A stretch of DNA of 64,000 nucleotides from Ascaphus truei (GCA_036426205.1 CM071573.1:69781580-69845579); one strand, 5' to 3'; positions 38,201 to 53,200 are shown, counted from the stretch's first letter. Notes: a model not told the origin generated them from the letters alone. Numbers and translations are program-made.

Positions 38201-41200
38201 CACACACACCCAAGCAGGGTCAATTAATAGGTTCAGACAGTGAAGTATAATACATTTTCTAACACTCTTTATTAGTTTAGGCCGGATGTGTCATATTCCT
38301 ATAACTTTGTGAGAAATCATAAATGAAGATTGTTGACAGATGACTAAGTTGTAACTGAGTGTTCGTTTAATCTGACATCATTTTCAAAATATGTCCTCCA
38401 CCCTGCTTATAAAAATAGTTATTTGATTATGCCAATTAGTGCACAGCACAAGCATAGTAGAAGTGAGGGTGTGAGAGATGGGATGTGATATGTAATATTT
38501 TATAATCTTGAACCTTTGTAAGTATATGGAAGTGGAAAAACCGAGTGCATGATAGCAGACATCCTATCTATCCTATCTATCCTATCTATCCTATCCAGCA
38601 AGCCAGACCTCCACCTTACAACATCTAAGTTCTCGATTTAGTGTAAGGGGTGCATTACTTACCTGTATTAAGACATGTACACCATAATCATTCATAACTG
38701 AATAAAAATGATTAGATATCATTTAGCCCTCAAACAGATATTGCCTTACTTCTTCACCGGGGTGGTGGGAGGATGATATCTTAACACAGAGGTGCTCAAC
38801 TCCAGTACTCAAGCTCCTCCCTCCTCCCCCCCTCAACAGGTTGGGTTTTCAGGATATCCCTGCTTCAGCACAGTTGGCTCAATCAGTCTCTGCGTTAATA
38901 CAGGTGGTGCAGTCTTCGACAGCCTCTGATTGGGCCACCTGTGCTGAAGCGGGGATATAATGAAAACCTGGCTTGTTGGGGGGGGCTTGAGGACTGCAGC
39001 TGAGCACCCCTGGTTTAACAAATTGCCCTTCTGGCAGCAAGTTGGTTCAATTATTTGTCTGGCCGTACCACGTCTTTTGGCTATTCATCCACTTTAGTCC
39101 AAAATTGTAACCAGGAAGTTTGGCCATTCCCGGTGTATTTGGTATTTTGACCCTGTCTCTGTATCACCAGGCTCACGTGAATTACTAGGAACCATTTGTT
39201 AGATTGTCGAAATTGTCAAACGCAACTCTGCACCGTAATAATATTTTTTTTTGCCCCCCATACACTTTATTTATAGGAAAACCTTCTGATTCGTCTCCAC
39301 ATTCACATCGCAGATGAGTCCAAAGAAGATATCTGCACTGCACAGCACTGTATTTCCCACCAGAAGTTTGCCATGACCTTGTTTGAGCAGGTACAGTGGT
39401 GTGTTCTTGGTGCACCATATAATCCAGGATAGTTGATTAAAATATACAGGCATACCCCGCTTTAAGGACACTCACTTTAAGTACACTCGCGAGTAAGTAC
39501 ATGTCGCCCAATAGGCAAATGGCAGTTCACGCATGCGCCTGTCAGCACGTCCTGAACAGCAATACCGGCTCCCTACCTGTACCGAAGCTGTGCGCAAGCG
39601 GGGAGACTATAGAGCCTGTTACAAATGCCTTATTTACATCAATTATGCACATATATGACGATTGCAGTACAGTACATGCATCAATAAGTGGGAAAAAGGT
39701 AGTACTTCACTTTAAGTACATTTTCGCTTTACATAGATGCTCCGGTCCCATTGCGTACGTTAATGCGGGGTATGCCTGTATTGTACTCTCCTATAGTATG
39801 GTCAGCAATGACCTGCAATGGAGGTTTTCTAATAGTACAGAATGTCTGTATAATTTAGCCATTTTATTTCCTACTTCAGTGTGTTTGTACCAGCTGTGGG
39901 GCCACATCAGACCCACTCCCTTTTATCCAGATGGTGCACTACATCTCTACCACAGCACTCTGGTAAGCCTGACGTTGGGTTAATTGTGTCGCCGTGGGCA
40001 ATTCATTATATTTGTGATGCAGTGTTTCTCCACCAGGGCTCCATATCCCCAAAGAATGCCTGTGCATAACCTGAAAGGTTCCCTGACGGGAAAACTATTT
40101 ATAATGTGCTTTGCAAGATTTGGCTTTAAATAAAATACTAGAAAAATAGGAAGCTACATTTACCAACACCGGCATTCTGCTAACGCTATAATTCTAAATG
40201 TAATGGAACGGGTCAAATTTAGAAGGGACGAAGTCTTATTTTAGTTGTTAGACAAGTATTCTGAACAGGTTATTGATATCAACTATCAATAAACAGAGGG
40301 AGAAACTGCCGTTATCGGATCATGTAAATATAGGTTCATTTGGGGGAAATAAGTTGAGAAACACTTGCTCTGTAGTTTCTCAAAATCACATGACTGTGTT
40401 TTTAATATTACATATAGCACAAGTGCAAGCCGTTCCCATACACATGGTATATACCCGTTACAACAATTTTTACATCTGCGTTTTTTGTTCTTTCATAAAT
40501 AAATATATAATATGCTCCAGAAAATAAGATATTGAGCACTTTAAAGATAGCCGGTGTCTTGGGTTCTTGCATAGGTTGTTTCCCTTATAATTTATCTTTG
40601 TTCCATTTGTTGATTTAAATGTTAAAAATAAAATAAAAACTTGCAAATGTTAAATATTAAAATCAGTTATTTGATGTGTTTAGTGGGTCTGGAGGTTAAA
40701 TATGAACCATAAGATATGAAAATCCTTTTTTTATGTCTCAATTTCCTCAGATACCCTCCTTAAGAACAGCTTTACAGGGGATTATTAATTAAACTGAAAT
40801 AGTGCCAATCGGGCGCTGTTGCACATAAACTCCTATTTAAGTCAGTGGACGTTTGCGTGATAATGCCCCGATCAGCTCTATCACAGTTTATTGATAACCC
40901 CTCACCCCCCTCCCGTGTATGTGTATAGATATAAACTTTTGGCTAAAATCCTACCTTTTTTTTCCTGCCATGTTTGTTACACTGTACTAATTTCTTATTT
41001 ATTCATTAATACAAATGAAGCAACCAGGCAATTTGTATGTTGGAAAGAAGAGAGAAAGCTACCCCTGATATGTTTGGAGAATTGCTGCAGAAAGCAAGTA
41101 CTATGGGAGACCTGCGAAATTGTCCGGTGAGTGTCCCAGTGCTTTTATTACAATAAGAAGTGGCGACTGCTTCTGTTGATTGTAGAGGTTATTATGTAAA

Positions 41201-44200
41201 AAATTGATTTTGTGTCTCGGTGCGTCTGTGTCTCGGTGCGTCTGTGTCTCGGTGCGTCTGTGTCTCGGTGCGCCTGTCTGTCTGTCGGTGCGCCTGTCTG
41301 TCTGTCTGTGAGCCTGTCTGTCTGTCTGTCTGTCTGTCTGTCGGTGCGCCTGTCTGTCTGTCGGTGCGCCTGTCTGTCTGTCTGTGCGCCTGTCTGTCTG
41401 TCTGTGGGCCTGTCTGTCTGTGGGCCTGTCTGTCTGTGCGCCTGTCTGTCTGTCTGTGCGCCTGTCTGTCGGTGCGCCTGTCTGTCTGTCTGTCGGTGCG
41501 CCTGTCTGTCTGTCTGTCTGTCGGTGCGCCTGTCTGTCTGTCTGTCGGTGCGCCTGTCTGTCTGTCTGTCGGTGCGCCTGTCTGTCTGTCTGTCGGTGCG
41601 CCTGTCTGTCTGTCTGTGCGTCTGTCTGTCTCTGTGGCTTGCCCTGTCCTGTCTTTCTGTGGTGCGTGTCTGGTCGTTCTGTCTGTCTGTGGTGCGCTGT
41701 CTGTCGTTGCGCCTGTCCTGTCCAGTGCGCTCTGTCGTCGGTGCGCCTGTCTTTCTGTCTGTCGGTGTGCCTGTCTGTCTGTCGGTGTGCCTGTCTGTCT
41801 GTCGGTTTGCTGTCTGTCTGTCGGTGTGCCTGTCTGTCTGTCGGTGTGCCTGTCTGTCTGTCTGTCGGTGCCTTCGTCCGGTTTGTCCTCGTACTGCTGT
41901 CGGTGCGCCTGTCTGTCTGTCGTGTGCGCCTTCTGTCTCGTCTGTCGTGTCTGTCGTTCTGTGGGCTGTGGTCCTGTCTGTCGTCGCTGTTCTGTCTGTC
42001 TGTTGTGCGCCCTGTCTGTCGGTGCGCGTCTGTCTGTTCTGTCGGGGCGCCTGTCCTGTCTCGTGCCGTGGTCTGTTCGCTGTTCCTGTCTGTCTGTCTG
42101 TCGGGCGCCTGTCTGTCTGTCTGTCGGTGCGCCTGTCTATCTGCCTGCCGTGCTCGCGCCTGTCTGTCTGCCTGCCGGTGTCGCTCTGTCTGTCGGTGTG
42201 CCCTGTCTGTGGCGCTGTCTGTGTTTCGGTGCGCCTGTCTGTCTGTGTTGTCGTGCGCCGTCTGTCTGTGTGTCGGTGCGCCTTTCTGTCTGTTTGTTCC
42301 GTTGCGCCTTCTGCTGTCATGTACGTGTGCGCTGCGTCCTGCGCTAGTCGGTTCCTGTCCGGTTTGTTGGTGCTGTCTGTCCCTGTTGCGTGTGCCTGTC
42401 TGTCTGTCGAGTGTGCCTGTTCTTGTTGTCTGTCCTGTCAGTGTGTTCGTGTGCCTGTCTTGTCTTCTGAGGTGTCCTGTGCGTCCGTGTTCCTTGTCTG
42501 GTTGCCTGTCCTGTCGGCTGAGTGCTGTGCCTTTCCTGTCGTTGCGTGGTGCCCTGTCTGTCTTTGAGTTGCCGTGTGTCGGGCCTGCACTGTCTGTGGT
42601 GTTTGCGCCTGTCGTCTGTGTGTCGGTGGCGCCTGTCACTGTCTGTTGGTGAGTGACTTCTGTGCGTGTTCCTGTCTGTGTGTCGGTGCTCCTGTCCCTG
42701 TCTTTGGTCGGTGCCCTGTCATGTGTGCCTGTCGTGCTGCTCGTCTGTTGGTGTGGCTGTCTGTCGTTGCCTGCCTTCTGTTGGTTCTGTCTGGTTTTCT
42801 GTGCTTCTGTCAGGTGCTGTCTGCGTGGTTGGTGCCTGTCTGCGTGGCCCTGTCGGGTGTGCCTTCTGTCTGTCGTGTGCCTGTCGTGTCCTGGCGTGTG
42901 CCATGATCGCTCAGTTGGTGCTGTCGGTGTGTGCCTGTTCTGTTGATCGTGTGCCTGTCTTTGTTCCTGTCGGTGTGGTTGCCTCTTGTCTGTGTGGTTC
43001 CGTGGCGCCTGTCTCGTTCTGTGTGTTCGGTGCGGCACTGTCCTTTCGTGTGTCGCATGCTCCTGTCTGTCAGCAATGCCTGTCGGTGGGCCTGTCGTCT
43101 GTCTTGGTCGTGCCTTATTTCTGGCTGTCGTGTGATGCTCGGTGTGCCTGCTGTTCGTGTGCGTTGTCGGTCGCGGCTGTCTGTCTGTCGGTGTGCCTTG
43201 TCTGTCGATGTGGTGTGTCTGCTGTTCTGTGTCTGTCGTGTTGCGCTGTCGTTCTGTCCGTTGTTCCTGTCTGTCTGTCGGTGTGCCTGTCTGTCTGTCT
43301 GTGATATTTGTATATAATGTCCGCAATAACGGAAAATATTGTGTCAATGTACTATATTACCTCCTGAACGCAAGCATTATTTGTTCCTGAATGAATCTAT
43401 AAAATGTGTTATTGAATTTGCAGAGTAATTGCGGTGAGAAAATCCGAATTCGTCGAGTGCTCATGAACGCGCCTCAGATCATCACTATAGGGCTGGTATG
43501 GGACTCGGATCATTCAGATCTGGCTGAAGATGTCATTCACAGCTTAGGAACTTGCCTCAAGCTGGGAGATGTGAGTTTAAACTGCTACTGTGTGTTATTA
43601 GGTTAGCAAGTTTTTTATTCAACAATAAATATGGCATTTTAGCTTTGGTTCTAAAATATCTCAATTTAGCACAGTTTTTACAAATTAACATTTCAATGGC
43701 CAAGAGCTCAACAGTAATATATATTAGAAAACTTTTTAAGCAAATTAAGTTTGCATTGCAGAAAAGGTTCCTACAGTAAGTAACAGCCTCTCCATCAATG
43801 TTATGGTTGATTTAATGAACATACCTCACCTAGTACTGTAGTCTTTGTACACTATAACATAGATGCCAGTGTACTGATGTGGCAAATACAGACCTGACAC
43901 AATAAAAAGATATAATACATTTTTGATTGTTGCTTTGAGAATTGTGATAGGTTTATACAGGAGATGCCGTGCTTCTGAATGTACAAGGAGTAACACAAAG
44001 CCAAGTGGTAAAGAGCACATGAATTATGCGTACTTGGTGAATAACAACAGTAACTTTATGGAACCGCAGAGTTTTAATAGTGACTATTAAACTGTGCCCA
44101 TACAGTGCAGATGTTAAAACGTACTTTCTGTAAAGTGTTTTTATTTTGCCGGGTATCGTACTCTAACATCCTTATCTTTTGTTCAGCTGTTTTATAGAGT

Positions 44201-47200
44201 GACAGATGACCGAGCAAAACATTCTGAACTATATTTGGTAGGAATGATCTGTTACTACGGCAAACATTACTCCACTTTCTTCTTTCAAACCAAAATACGC
44301 AAGTGGATGTACTTTGATGATGCTCATGTTAAAGAGGTAACAAGAAAATCAGCAGTTTGGTCTCTAATGTTCTTGTACGTTTATAGATCACTTCAAAAGT
44401 CCTCTGTTGATTTGCATTGGTTATGGCATCAAGAATGTTGCATCACTGAGATGCTCCATCATTGATGCCATGATTGGAATATAGTGCAAATTGGATACAA
44501 ACACATTTTTTATTGTTATAAGGGAAGTATTTTTTATGTATAAAGTAATAATTTGTTATGTCTAGCAATTTAACAGTAAAACATGTTTGTTTATTTATGA
44601 AAATATGTTACCAGTAAGTAATACATTGAGAGTTACCTCTTGTTTTCAAATAAGTCCTGGGCACAGAGTTAAATTCAATTTACAGACATTTCATGGACAG
44701 TGAGAGATAACGTATGATTATGGGCGTATGTAACAGTTTAAAAGGTTAAAATTGTGTTAGAAAACGTTACCCAACTCCGTAACCAAGCAACTGAACGGCA
44801 GGAAACGTCTGACACTCTTTGGCTGACGCCAAAGGCTGTCCTCAATTGGGACGATGCAGTTTTAGGCTGGAGGGGTTCTGAGTGAATTCAGCTGGGCTTT
44901 GAAATTCCTTCGTCCAGTCATTGGAATTGTGATCACATATTTTTATAAAAATACAGCTTAAGGGTCTATGTTAATAATAATAAATAATAGCGTGTTCTTG
45001 TATAGCGCTGCTAGTTTTACGTAGCGCTTTACAGAGACATTTTGCAGGCACAATTCCCTGCCCCATGGAGCTTACAATCTATGTTTTTTTGGTGCCTGAG
45101 GCACAAGGAGATAAAGTGACTTGCCCAAGGTCACAAGGAGCTGACACAGGAATTGAACCTGGCTCCCCTGCTTCAAACTCTCAGTTCCAGTCAGTGTCTT
45201 TACTCACTGAGCCACTCCTTCTCTTAGGCGGCTCAATCAGTTGCTGCTTAAGCTCAATCAGAGGCCCAGTCTTTGATTGAGCCACCTGTCCTGAATTTGG
45301 GATATCCTGAAAACCTGACCTGGTGTGGGGGCTTGAGGACTGGCACCACTGCCGTAAGGAACAGTGTCTGCATATGTAACTCTGCCTAAATCTGTTCCAT
45401 TAAGGAAAAACTCCTGATCCTGCAATGATCTCGAAAGTTGATACTAGTGTAAAATAACTGTAGTATTATGGTTCCTCGTTACATATAAGCCCATTTGCTT
45501 GTTTTTCAATGTCTTCATCCTTATTTAGTAATCCTCTTGCCATTAATATTATTCTCAAATATAACCATAACACAATATAATACAAACTGATGTCTTTTTC
45601 TGACCATTGTAGTGTTACTTGTGTTAATTAATTGATTGCATTTCCAATAGGAATCATAACAAAGATTATGTAAGATTTGGTCATTTCATAAATGGGATAA
45701 CATTATTTATTGGGAGCATGGAAAGCATGGAAGCAGCAGTGATGTTGTGGCCGACACAATGAAATGCAGATTGGTAGACTTGTTCAATATTTGTCAGCTC
45801 CATGGCAGGCCTTTTATATCCCTGTGCACCAAGTAAACACGTTTGCATTACAATACCTTTGGAGTACAAACAATTTAACTGGTCTAACCTCACGTTAAGA
45901 GAACAGGTAGAAATGGTCTGTTTTGGGAAAATAACTAGTATGTTTGAAAGTGGTTTTTTTTGTGTCTTTTAAAAAAAATTGTGAGTATGACGTTGTTCTC
46001 TATTTTCAAGAGAACTACCCACTGGCTTGCTTTTATAATGCTTAGTGTGAGATATCTATAATCCGTTATATATGTACATTTGGACATATTCCAATGTGCA
46101 AATGCTAAATTGCAGTTAATTTTGACCTAGTGTCATTGCTTGCTTTTTTCTCTTTTTTTTTTTTTTTCAGATTGGCCCAAAATGGAAAGATGTAGTGACA
46201 AAGTGTATAAAGGGTCATTATCAGCCATTGCTGCTTCTGTATGCTGATCCCAGGGGTACCCCAGTGTCTGTGCCAGATGCCTTATCTCAGATGGACCTAC
46301 GTCAATATAGTAGAACCTGCTACGATAGCGAAGACTCGGGTAATAATCAGTTCTGCTTTTATTCCATCATCATACTATGTATTTACTATTTCAACAAATC
46401 ACACTCCTTTCTCAGTCTCCAATTTCTGCATAAAATTGGGATCTTTCCACTCTCCACAAAAACACATTCTCCTATAACTTTCTGCGACATCTATGGTAAT
46501 AGGTCAGAGCAACAAGACATTTCAGTACACCTTGAAGTGTCTATGTTCTGAGCCTTACTTTTAATAATTGCGGATCAATACTGCCACAAATCAATATATA
46601 AAGGTAACATGCTTAATTATGCTGCAAATTGACTGATCTAATGCATTCTTCCATCCAAGCCAATACTTCCTAAATTGTTTAGTCTGTGTGTACAGTAAGC
46701 GTTAGAGCAGGGAAAATGCAGTATCTAGAGATCAATGACTTGAACATTAGCAATGCAGAAGCTATTGGTTGTAAATTACATTATTGGATAAATAGTAATT
46801 TCCGAACAGACTGTCTGTTTACACTTACAGATATATGTCCATTGTATGTATTTTATGTGTGTTGTGTCCTCTTGTCAATGTGATGTTCAACACAGTGTGG
46901 TCCTCGCTACCTAATAAAACATTTAATCCTGCTTTCTCTACCAGGCAGGGAACCTTCCATCTCAAGCGACACCAGGACTGATTCATCCACTGACAGTTAT
47001 CATTATAAGCATTCCCACCATGAATCTGTGGTTAGCCACTTCTCCTCTGACTCTCAAGGCACAGTGATTTACAACCTGGAAAATGATGCAGCCTCACAAA
47101 GCAGCAGAGATACAGGTAGAAGGGACCGGGATAGTGCTGTAGCAATGCAATTAATCGTTTAAGTTGATACTAGCAATTAATGCCCTAATGTAGGGATGGC

Positions 47201-50200
47201 AGCTCCAGTCCTCAAGGGCCACCAACAGGTCAGGTTTTAAGGATATCACTGTTTCAGCACATGTTGCTCAGTCAACAACTGAGCCACTGATTGAGCCACC
47301 TGTTCTGAAGCAGGGATATCCTTGAAACCTGACCTGTTGGTGGCCCTGAGGACTGGAGTTGGCCACTCCTGCCCTATTGCTTAAACATTTTGACACAGCA
47401 ATGAATGTTGTCATTACACGCTAATTAGTTGGAAATGATGTATTACTGTTTATTTTGATTCTGAAGAACCCTACAAATATAGGAATCTAATGTAAGAAAC
47501 GCACCTAAATGTCCTTTAGAAAAAAAAAATGTATTATACACTTTTTATGTGTCTTTCACTACAGTAAGAAGTTGCCCTACTACTGGTTTGCAGACTTTAG
47601 TCTTCTTTATGTAAAATTCCGTCAAATGTTGATCTGTGCATTGAACGTACAGATGGTAGAATCTACTTTCTAGCTTATTGCCTTTCTGATTCTCTTGTGC
47701 AGGACACTTGACAGACAGTGAGTGTAGCCAACGACACTTTTCAAGAAAAGGACCCCTGACAGATCGGAAGAGAAGTTCCAGCCGCCCTCGGCGAAAAGGC
47801 GATGAGGCACAGTCTTCGGGCTATCACAGTGAAGGTCAGTCTGTCACTTTATTTATTCTTTTTTTTTCTGGCTCATATTTTTACCTTTGAGGTTCTCCTT
47901 TCTGGTGTTTTGTTACAAATGTATTTGTCTATGTATGTTATAAGCTTTGTGTTCAGTTCTGTTTTTCGCATTATGCTTGCTGTAGCTGTAATTTAACGCC
48001 TTGTTTATTGCATTAGGTGAGACTTTGAAGGAGAAGCAGGCTCCTAGAACTGGCCTGAAACTGTCCAGCAGTTCAAGTAGGCTGAGGGACTTTAAGGCGA
48101 CTGTTAGCAATATGATCCACAGCAGACCATCACAAGCATCCCAAACTTCACAAGGCTTTCTTCACGTAGGGAGTACTTTGGACCAGATAGAGGTCAAGCC
48201 TCCTACTAGCCTGGCTGTCCGCCCCCGTGAATGGGAGATGTTGAGTGGTAGCAGTGAGACAAAGTCTAGCATATCCAACAGGTATCGCCCAACGTGGCGC
48301 CCCACACGTGAGCCCCTGAACGTCGATAACATCTTCAGAACAGATAAAAGGAAAATCCCTGGATACAATCAACTGAGCCCCTTCTTTGAAGACTCGGGTA
48401 AGGAGATGGTGTTTGGCTCTAAAATGGGCATTTTAATGACTAGCATATGGTTATATCTATGCTTGTTCTTAAGAACATTGTCTAATGTTTTTTTCAGTGC
48501 TTGCTACTCTGGAAAGTGCTTCATACTGATCTTTCCAAGTTATTTAAGACAACCATCCAAATTTGTATATGGCTTATTATATAAAAAAGTTGAAAATTGG
48601 GCAAATTCTATCCGTGAATTTTAGTAGTGTTTAGAACTACCTTGAAGAAATCTGCTTTGGGTACCATGCATTATTTTTTCCCATTCTTAACCCATGTATT
48701 GCTGCAGGGCTGTGCAAGTAATTGTAGAGCATGTTGTAGGTTCCTCCATCAGTTAAGAGGTTGGGTTGAAAGGACGTGGTTGTAGAAAGCTGTTCCATGT
48801 TAAACAACTTCCAAGTTTTGTATAAACGTTTTTTCTCCTTTCCTCATATAAAAGCCAAAGAACTGACATCCAACGAGATGCGAGAAACGATCAACCCTGA
48901 TGCAAAAGAAAAGCATCACTGCATGAAATACAAGAGCTGGGGTGTGGGTCGAGGCCCACCACACCTTCTGGATCACCAGCAGCCTCGCCTTATCCAGAGA
49001 ATGGAGTCTGGCTATGAAAGTAGTGAACGGAACAGCAATAGCCCAATCAGTATGGATTTACCTTTATCAGAGAACTGTAGTGCATTTAGGTAATTACAAG
49101 CGCTGTGTCTGCGAATCTTTTTTTTTTTTTTTTTAAGATAGCATGGATGGCACCTTAACCCTTTGGCTGCCTTTACAGCGTTCCCTGTAGGGTGTGAGGG
49201 CGGGCATGCCAGGGGCCATTATTATGGTTCATGTTTCCCTGATTATCAAACAATTAATAATTCTGTCGTTTTAGCGATTTCTTATGTTAATGTTTTTGTC
49301 TACTGCTCTGCGTGAACCACTACTAAAAAAAGACAATGGAATGTGAATAAAAATACTACTGTAGAACCTAATGTCAAACATACACAATCATTTTTAAGAT
49401 GTAGGTGTAATTATATGGGGTTGACTGAATTCAGATGCAAATGGACAATTCCACTAGCTCCTCCCAACCTTTCCCTAAAATGCATGGGAGTATTGCAGTT
49501 CTTACAAAGAGGCAGTGAATATGCTGCAGAACAAGATGTTTAGGATTTAGAAACAGTATATATTTTTAAAAAGAACACAGTGTGCTAATTAATACATTGC
49601 CACAAAGATGCATAGTTAACAGAAACAAGGCAAAAGGAGCAGCGATTAAAGAGACACAGAATTTAAAAAAGCATTAAAAGTAGCAACCAATAATGATGCA
49701 GTACAATAAATTTTTGGTTATCTTCATTATGAAGAAGAGAGGATTATATTTAGGTTGTAGTGGAAAGGTTCGTTATTAATATTAAAGCAGCAATACGGGT
49801 TTCACTTTTTTTTTTTTTTTTTAATTACAGGATTGAAGCAAGGGGTCTTTAGAGTTGAACGGTGTTATTTCAGCTCCAGGGACCCCCTACTTCCAGAGAT
49901 ACTTACTGGCTTAGGGATTCCAGCATCAACTGTGTGCCTAACATAATGGCGGCGTTTAAATCTCCCGCATCACACTGTGGCGTCATCCATTGTGGCTTCC
50001 TATTGGCCCGCCTGACCGGGAAGCAGGGGGTCCCAGAGCTGAATTCAAGCCCGTAATTTTTTTATTAAATGAAACTGATATTGCTGCTTTAATATCTAGA
50101 TTCGTGTTTGTTTGTTTTTGTTTGTTTGTTTTTTAATTCTGTTGCATAAGAATGTTTCTTGCTTTTTTAAGGGAATACCACTCAAGGAAAAGTCCTGCAG

Positions 50201-53200
50201 CTGCTCCTACATGGCGACATATCCCCAAATCCCAAAGCAGCAGTGCTTTAGAAATGGCAGATTCTGCCTCCAGCGTATGGGTGAAGGTCCATCCCTCACG
50301 TAATGGGAATGGTAAGATGAGTTTTACATTTTTGTTTTAATGTGTTCGTATTGCAATTTCCTTAAAATGTACTTAGTTTGATGGAGGGATATGAAGTTGC
50401 TTACCACTGCTTTAAAATGTGTGAGTGATATAAGCCAGCGGTCCGCAAATTGGAGGGGGCGCAAGATTGTTCCGGGGAGGGCGCGGCGGTTTCAGAGGCC
50501 CCACACTCTTCCCCCAAGGCATTTAAATTAATGCTGGGGTATCACGTGAGGCCTCTGCAACTTCACTTACCTTCTCTTCGGCGACGCGGTGTCAAACCTC
50601 CTCACTTTGGAGGTTGATAGTTTTTAGTAATGGAAAGTGTGTTTGTGATTCATGACATTTAAAGCAGCAGTTCAAGTTGAGTTTATTTTTTCTCCTTTAA
50701 TATGTGCATCAATACAATCCACACAATAAGTCATTAGCTATGTTCGCGATCGATCGGCGAAGATTCTGCTCGGGGGGGTTCACTAAATGGCTGTCAGTGC
50801 AGCAGAAGAGGACCAAAGATGCAAAGTTCTGTGGGGAAGATCATGTGACCAGGCAGTCACTAGATATAATTGGTGCACTGCTAGAGAGAGGGCAGGGCTC
50901 AAAAAGGGGTGTGCCAGAGCCTGTTTCAGAAGAGGAAGGGGATGTGACTTTGTAAATGGTTGCTATAGAAACAAAAAATGCTTTATACATTATAATACAT
51001 TAAAAATGTCATTCAGAGTTGTTTAAAAAAATATGCTACATGTATTTTCTCATAGTACAGAACTGATTTATTTTAAAAAACACACATGTAGGATATTGCT
51101 TTGTCTGCAGCTTTAAAATCTCACATGCCTGGAGTCCTGTTGTATATATGTTTAATAAAGGTACAGTTCCAACTGGCCTTCGGTGTGTACTTTAACTTGA
51201 TTTTGTACCTGCAGGAGTGAATGGTCCTGTGCCATCAAAGAGTGAACTGGATGAACTCCAAGAGGAAGTGGCGAGAAGGGCACGGGAACAGGAGCTACGT
51301 TGGAAACGCGAAAAGGAGATTGAGGCTGCAATGGGATTCAACCCGCGGCCCAGGCGATTTTTGGACTTGGATGCCTTGCAGAACCAGGGTAATTACTGTG
51401 ACTTGTGGTGTTTTTCTTTGTGTGTACATTCATACTTCTAAACTTGATTGTTCATCACTTTTAAACACACAATTCAAGAAGAATCTGACCTATGATGGTA
51501 ATAAAGAACAGAATAAGTTTGGCTACCTTTTATGTATCTATTATAGGTGATTGTATGATAGCGATTAACTTGACTGGGAGTTTGAAGCCTTAAAGGAGCA
51601 ATTCATGGAGTTTTTTTTTTTTGTTTTTAAATGTTTATTACAGAATTGAAGCAGGGGTCTCCGGAGCTGAACCCCTTTAGTTTCAGCTCTGGGGACACCC
51701 TGCTTTCAGAGAAACCGGCACCTACTATGGAGGGAAGTACCTCCGGAAGCAGGGGACACCCGGAGCTGAAATTAATAGGGTTCAGCTCCAGAGACCCCCT
51801 GCTTCAATCCTGTATTAAAAAAAGAAAGGGGAAAAAACAAACTATATGGATTGCCTAGAAATAAGGCAATAGGCTAAATGGTTAGAAAGTCCATGCATTA
51901 TATATTGCTCCCTTATAGGTAAAAATTCTGGGCATTTATAGTCCGGGAGAGAGCCATCCGCAGGAGAGTGAGAGAGCCTTCCGAAGAAGGGGCCGTCACG
52001 GGAGGGAGATAGCCATCCGGAGAAGTGGGGTAGGAGGGGTGGGTTGGTAGAGACCTGTCTAGAGGAGCCTGAGCCATCAAATCCTTCACCCTGGGCGTTA
52101 ATGACCAGGTAATGCCATGTACTTTTGGGATTCTTACTTCATTATGGCACATTGTAGAAGAAAGTTCCAAGGCTGGATAACAACACAACTCCATAAGAAA
52201 CAAAACCCATCATAAGTCATACAATCGCTAGTAACGTAGAAATGTCAGTTTTGCTCAAATAAATTGCTAGGAGGGAGGCTTAAAGAAGCTTTTTAAAAGT
52301 GCTCTGGTGGTCATAGCAACAGTAACGCAGTTGATCTAAGCAAGGGAGCCATTTTTATGCACGTCACATTAGAAGGAATTGAGAAATCAACCAATGTGTG
52401 GCTGTTACAGGGAGGAGTGACGGCTTTGAACGATCCATGCAGGAGGCAGACTCTGTCTTTGAACAGTCGCTGAGGCTGGAACAGAAGGGAGATTACACTA
52501 CAGCTTTGTCACTGTGTAATGAAGCTATTTGTAAGTAACTCATAACCACTTCACTATTAAGCTTTCAATATGTATTGCTTAACATTGCATGCCTAACATT
52601 TGCGGCTCAACGATGGGCTGTGGAAGGTGACATTTTAATACCTACTTGAATGGAACCCTTGGAAATTGCCACATCAAATGCCCTCATGCTTGGGGTTTGT
52701 GCTTGGCTTGAGTGGCCTGTGTGGATGCAAAAGGAGGCTTTGCAGTGTACAAACGTTGCTCCTGTTTGCAATCATTTTTTATGTGAGTGCTTTGCTGTTA
52801 AACATCTGTATCAGGTCCTTATAACATGTAGCATAACGGTGTAAATAGGTCTGTGATTATTTTGGTTCCCCTTGAAGGACACGCATGAGACGAGCTAAAA
52901 AATATATTGTTTAGATACTTGGCGTGATAACAGAAGACAGATGTTTTGATGAATGGTTTGTTTGCCAGGTATTCCCAATCTCTTACCTTTTCACTCAGCA
53001 GGAGAGTTTAAACTCTCGACATTGCATGACATTAAATGGGCTAAGATTTGCGGTGTGTCCCTAAACCATACATCTCTCATTTCTTTTTCATTTGCTCTGT
53101 AGCGATTCCGTGTTTTAATAATTGGTTCAAATGGATTATATTGGTAGTATTTTAAAAGCTACGAGACACCTTTCCTTGCAAATTAACTTCTAGAGATTAC

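Larger units (their letters stand above)
37104..39276 (+). other. USP54 intron 3
   Basis: Contains a Harbinger-like MITE (37134-37604), a short TCCTATCTA repeat (38561-38598) and a hAT-like MITE (38787-39012). 37620-38550 is AT-rich with nothing recognised. Confidence 0.85.
44337..46170 (+). other. USP54 intron 8
   Basis: Contains an unclassified repeat (44600-44760), a minus-strand CORE-SINE (44972-45222) and a hAT MITE fragment (45226-45354). 45360-46170 shows nothing further. Confidence 0.85.
50312..51214 (+). other. USP54 intron 14
   Basis: Contains a family B hAT fragment and a TTAA-adjacent element; nothing coding. Confidence 0.85.

Noticed and set aside
41101..43347. 748-codon minus-strand frame and several long plus-strand frames
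   Set aside because: Products of the CTGT-type repeat within USP54 intron 6; Thr/Asp/Arg/Gln or Cys/Leu/Ser monotony and heavy overlap on both strands.
18301..44336. Assignment to USP53 instead of USP54
   Set aside because: The N-terminus [16 protein letters not shown]-like region and tail blocks match USP54; USP53 has a different start and tail.
48001..48624. Extended exon 12 reading into intron 12
   Set aside because: The donor TCGG|GTAAGG joins exon 13 in frame to a conserved block; the extension is hydrophobic chance sequence.
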